A stretch of 64,000 nt of DNA, taken from the NCBI RefSeq assembly GCF_004362745.1, contig NZ_SNXY01000009.1, positions 519,065 through 583,064 on the forward strand, in the 5' to 3' direction. The position numbers and the translations under genes are program-made. Every line of letters starts with the position of its first letter. The first letter of the stretch is position 1. This document shows positions 63,719 through 64,000 of this stretch, piece by piece. This stretch comes from Oharaeibacter diazotrophicus (lineage in GTDB: Bacteria > Pseudomonadota > Alphaproteobacteria > Rhizobiales > Pleomorphomonadaceae). The notes beneath the pieces were generated by a model. The model did not search any database. It was given only the letters and a program-made list of their open reading frames with translations, and was not told where the DNA came from.

Positions 63719-64000
63719 CGTATTCCTGCGGCGGTCGGTGATTGCGGGCGCCGACGCGATGCGGGTTCGCTCGTCGCCGAGCCCCCTGCCCTGCCCTTTC
63801 GGAGGTTCGGGCGGTCGGGCTCGCTGGCGTCGGTCGTATGCAGGGGGAGTTGTTCTGCGCCGGCACGGCGGGCTAGGCGGGTGCCTTGGGCGTGGTCGTG
63901 TGTGTGTTTTCGGAACGGGTTTAGCCCGCCGGCGGTTAGCCTGGCGGGTTGATGTCGTCTTGGTCGGTATGGTGTCGGGTATTGTTCGGGTGTCGTTGTG
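63719..64000. other. Right-edge intergenic region, composition shift
   Basis: No gene recognised. From about 63840 the plus strand becomes rich in G and T (GTGTGTGTTTT, TCGTCTTGGTCGGTATGG), unlike the rest of the window. A weak inverted repeat (AGCCCGCC near 63923 / GGCGGGTT near 63943) is present. It may be the edge of a different element continuing outside the window. Confidence 0.4.

Noticed and set aside
63912..63937. Another EcfG-type promoter (GGAAC followed by CGGTT)
   Set aside because: The second half at the right spacing reads CGGT or GGTT rather than CGTT, and no gene follows inside the window.

Overview
This is a chromosomal segment of a very GC-rich alphaproteobacterium, most likely a member of the Hyphomicrobiales (Rhizobiales). 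The assignment rests on gene content: a PhyR/NepR/EcfG general stress response locus, an FrcBCA-type fructose ABC transporter with a ROK regulator, a DUF1328 membrane peptide, a DUF1285 protein and an aerobic HemF. I cannot name the species. No rRNA, tRNA, CRISPR array, insertion sequence or prophage was recognised.

Layout. 0-10 kb: housekeeping and envelope genes (GNAT, OsmC, ABC exporter, FkbM methyltransferase, TrmL, HemF, CCA-adding enzyme, Nudix, DUF1285). 10-17 kb: a tightly packed MoxR/DUF58/DUF4159/membrane-protein operon. 17-21.6 kb: small enzymes (GNAT, Nudix, metallophosphoesterase), a 38-residue small ORF and a GntR regulator. 21.8-29.3 kb: a sugar island with a Gfo/Idh/MocA oxidoreductase, an FrcA-FrcC-FrcB ABC transporter, a divergent ROK repressor, a FucU/RbsD mutarotase, an Ada-type mini-protein and a ROK sugar kinase. 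29.3-34.5 kb: a lipid kinase and the general stress response locus, with three EcfG-type promoter boxes (GGAAC-N16/17-CGTT).

34.6-50.2 kb is an amine-metabolism island and the most interesting part. On the minus strand lies a tryptophan-tryptophylquinone amine dehydrogenase operon (large subunit, MauE, MauD, small subunit, two mono-haem cytochromes c). Its small subunit resembles aromatic (aralkyl) amine dehydrogenase more than methylamine dehydrogenase. After a CobU-type gene and an RpiR regulator, a divergent plus-strand cluster follows: an N-formylglutamate-amidohydrolase-family protein, an APC permease, a glutamine-synthetase-like gamma-glutamyl-amine ligase, a toxin-antitoxin pair, an aldehyde dehydrogenase and an iron alcohol dehydrogenase. 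Together these read as uptake of an amino alcohol (ethanolamine-like), gamma-glutamylation, two-step oxidation of its hydroxyl group, and hydrolysis back to glutamate. A stand-alone dimethylformamidase-type large subunit comes next.

50.3-64 kb: PyrF of the long (type 2) form, an ABC-F protein (Uup), a soluble chemotaxis receptor, a large MscS-type channel, a lysylphosphatidylglycerol-synthase-like membrane protein, a family 2 glycosyltransferase, a small XRE regulator divergent from a YbaL/KefB-type antiporter, and a secreted collagen-like protein with 46 uninterrupted Gly-X-Y triplets. Two copies of an about 86-bp palindromic mosaic repeat lie directly after stop codons near 47.8 and 59.9 kb.
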